Below, one piece after another: positions 63,474 through 64,000 of a DNA stretch of 64,000 bases (its first letter is position 1; each line of letters starts with the position of its first letter). The stretch covers positions 1-64,000 of the forward strand of contig CAYYSU010000009.1 of NCBI GenBank assembly GCA_964474455.1, written 5' to 3'. The stretch comes from BM520 sp964474455 (GTDB lineage Bacteria > Bacteroidota > Bacteroidia > Bacteroidales > BM520). The notes beneath the pieces are model-generated. The model saw only the letters and a program-made list of their open reading frames with translations, searched no databases and had not been told where the DNA came from. Position numbers and translations under genes: made by a program.

Positions 63474-63481
63474 TATATTTG
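63474..63481 (+). promoter_or_regulatory. Second -7 box (TATATTTG), P2 of the hydrogenase operon
   Basis: Exact TAnnTTTG after the RNA's terminator; predicted start near 63487 and a leader of about 76 nt. The -33 box is not clear, so a role is uncertain. Confidence 0.4.
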
Positions 63482-63562
63482 AGCTCTCTAACAAAAAAGT
63501 CGCACACCAGAACAAAAAAATTTTAGAAGATTAAATCATCCAGAAATCAATAAGGAGATAAA

Positions 63563-63958
63563 ATGGCAAAAATCACATCACTGAACGACCTTCGCAAGAT
63601 CAAAGACGATCTTCAGGAGAAAATTCGCCTCAGGGAAAATGCTGAAAACCCTGAATCAATGGCTCAGATTAAAGTTGGTATGGCTACCAGTGGTATTGCT
63701 TCCGGAGCAAAAGAGATCTTTAACTACCTGGTTGAAGAACTTGATAAACGCAACGTAAGCGCCGTAGTAACACAAACAGGTGACATGGGCTACAGTTATG
63801 CTGAACCCACAATCGAAGTAACTCTTCCCGGTGAGGAACCAGTTGTATTCGGCTATGTTACCATTGAAAAGGCTGACGAAATCATCGAGAAGTATATCCG
63901 TACCGGAGAACTTGTCGAAGGTATCATACCAGCTAATTACAAAACTATTGACGACTAA
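63563..63958 (+). CDS. Ferredoxin-fold protein of the hydrogenase operon lacking all cluster cysteines
   Basis: A 131-residue thioredoxin-like [2Fe-2S] ferredoxin relative that opens the bifurcating hydrogenase operons of many anaerobes. The usual cluster region TCGIA and TGCxGxC reads VGMATSGIASGA and QTGDMGYSYAEP; the protein contains no cysteine at all, so it cannot bind a cluster in the standard way. Codons at these places are agt, gac and agt. Length and surrounding residues are otherwise intact, including an N-terminal coiled-coil (SLNDLRKIKDDLQEK). A strong AAGGAG site lies 8 nt before the ATG at 63563. Confidence 0.8.
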   Translation: MAKITSLNDLRKIKDDLQEKIRLRENAENPESMAQIKVGMATSGIASGAKEIFNYLVEELDKRNVSAVVTQTGDMGYSYAEPTIEVTLPGEEPVVFGYVTIEKADEIIEKYIRTGELVEGIIPANYKTIDD

Positions 63959-63975
63959 AAAAGGAGATTTAAAAT

Positions 63976-64000
63976 ATGGCTACATTTAAATATCACCTAC
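63976..64000 (+). CDS. Start of the next hydrogenase-operon gene (partial)
   Basis: An ATG at 63976 follows the previous stop by 17 nt and has a strong AAGGAG (63961-63966) 9 nt upstream. Only MATFKYHL can be read before the window ends. By position it should be a further subunit of the hydrogenase/NADH-oxidising complex, but this cannot be seen from the sequence. Confidence 0.55.

Overview
The window looks like a chromosome segment of an anaerobic member of the Bacteroidota, most likely Bacteroidales-like. The evidence is direct. Upstream of many genes on both strands there is the Bacteroidota promoter (TAnnTTTG -7 box, often with a TTTG-like -33 box 19-21 nt upstream), and the matching short primary sigma factor is encoded here. 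Proteins end in type IX secretion (T9SS) sorting domains. SecD and SecF are fused, a TonB receptor is paired with a DUF4249 lipoprotein, and a PorE-like OmpA/PD40 protein is present. Most genes lack a Shine-Dalgarno sequence. No rRNA, CRISPR array, insertion sequence or prophage was seen.

Layout. 1-7.7 kb: tRNA-Ser/tRNA-Pro transcript, RNase Z, ribosomal protein S1 with 45-bp tandem repeats, and a pyrG-yidC pair, all on the minus strand. 7.8-13.4 kb: a secreted C10 cysteine protease with a small lipoprotein, then rpoD and an HtrA protease. 13.7-21 kb: dapF, a GNAT acetyltransferase, mltG and a phosphohexomutase, then a small STAS-like protein and gcvP. 21-31 kb: envelope and signalling genes, namely the TonB receptor/DUF4249 pair, an alpha/beta-hydrolase lipoprotein whose nucleophile position is Gly, a solute-binding histidine kinase, a Na/Pi cotransporter, a beta-barrel and an LVIVD lipoprotein. 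31-40.8 kb: lpd, rfbC, uvrA, a retropepsin-like protein, an M14 carboxypeptidase and a T9SS FG-GAP protein. 40.9-55.2 kb: secDF, tatA, the PorE-like protein with a degenerate aspartic-protease domain, purM, prfA, pyrF, malic enzyme, argS and pyrBI. 55.2-59.1 kb: an exosortase-like membrane protein with a small membrane partner, a fucose-isomerase-like protein, an SDR and yaaA.

59.2 kb to the end is the most interesting part: the start of an [FeFe]-hydrogenase locus. Six accessory genes (DRTGG, RsbW-like ATPase, hydrogenase-like Fe-S protein, DRTGG, PHP, GHKL ATPase) precede what appears to be the structural operon, which the window edge cuts off. The accessory and structural promoters share one architecture: two adjacent palindromes, centres 17 bp apart, about 30 bp upstream of the -7 box. 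The palindromes fit a Rex-type (or Crp/Fnr-type) site. The structural promoter has a consensus TTTG-N20-TAGTTTTG and is followed by a roughly 110-nt structured RNA ending in a terminator, then a second -7 box. The first structural gene keeps the [2Fe-2S] ferredoxin fold pattern but has no cysteine. The last two genes carry strong AAGGAG ribosome sites, which are rare elsewhere here and suggest horizontal transfer.

The metabolic genes (malic enzyme, glycine decarboxylase P-protein, lipoamide dehydrogenase, pyrimidine synthesis) and the hydrogenase together suggest a fermentative heterotroph that disposes of reductant as H2. That last step is inference.
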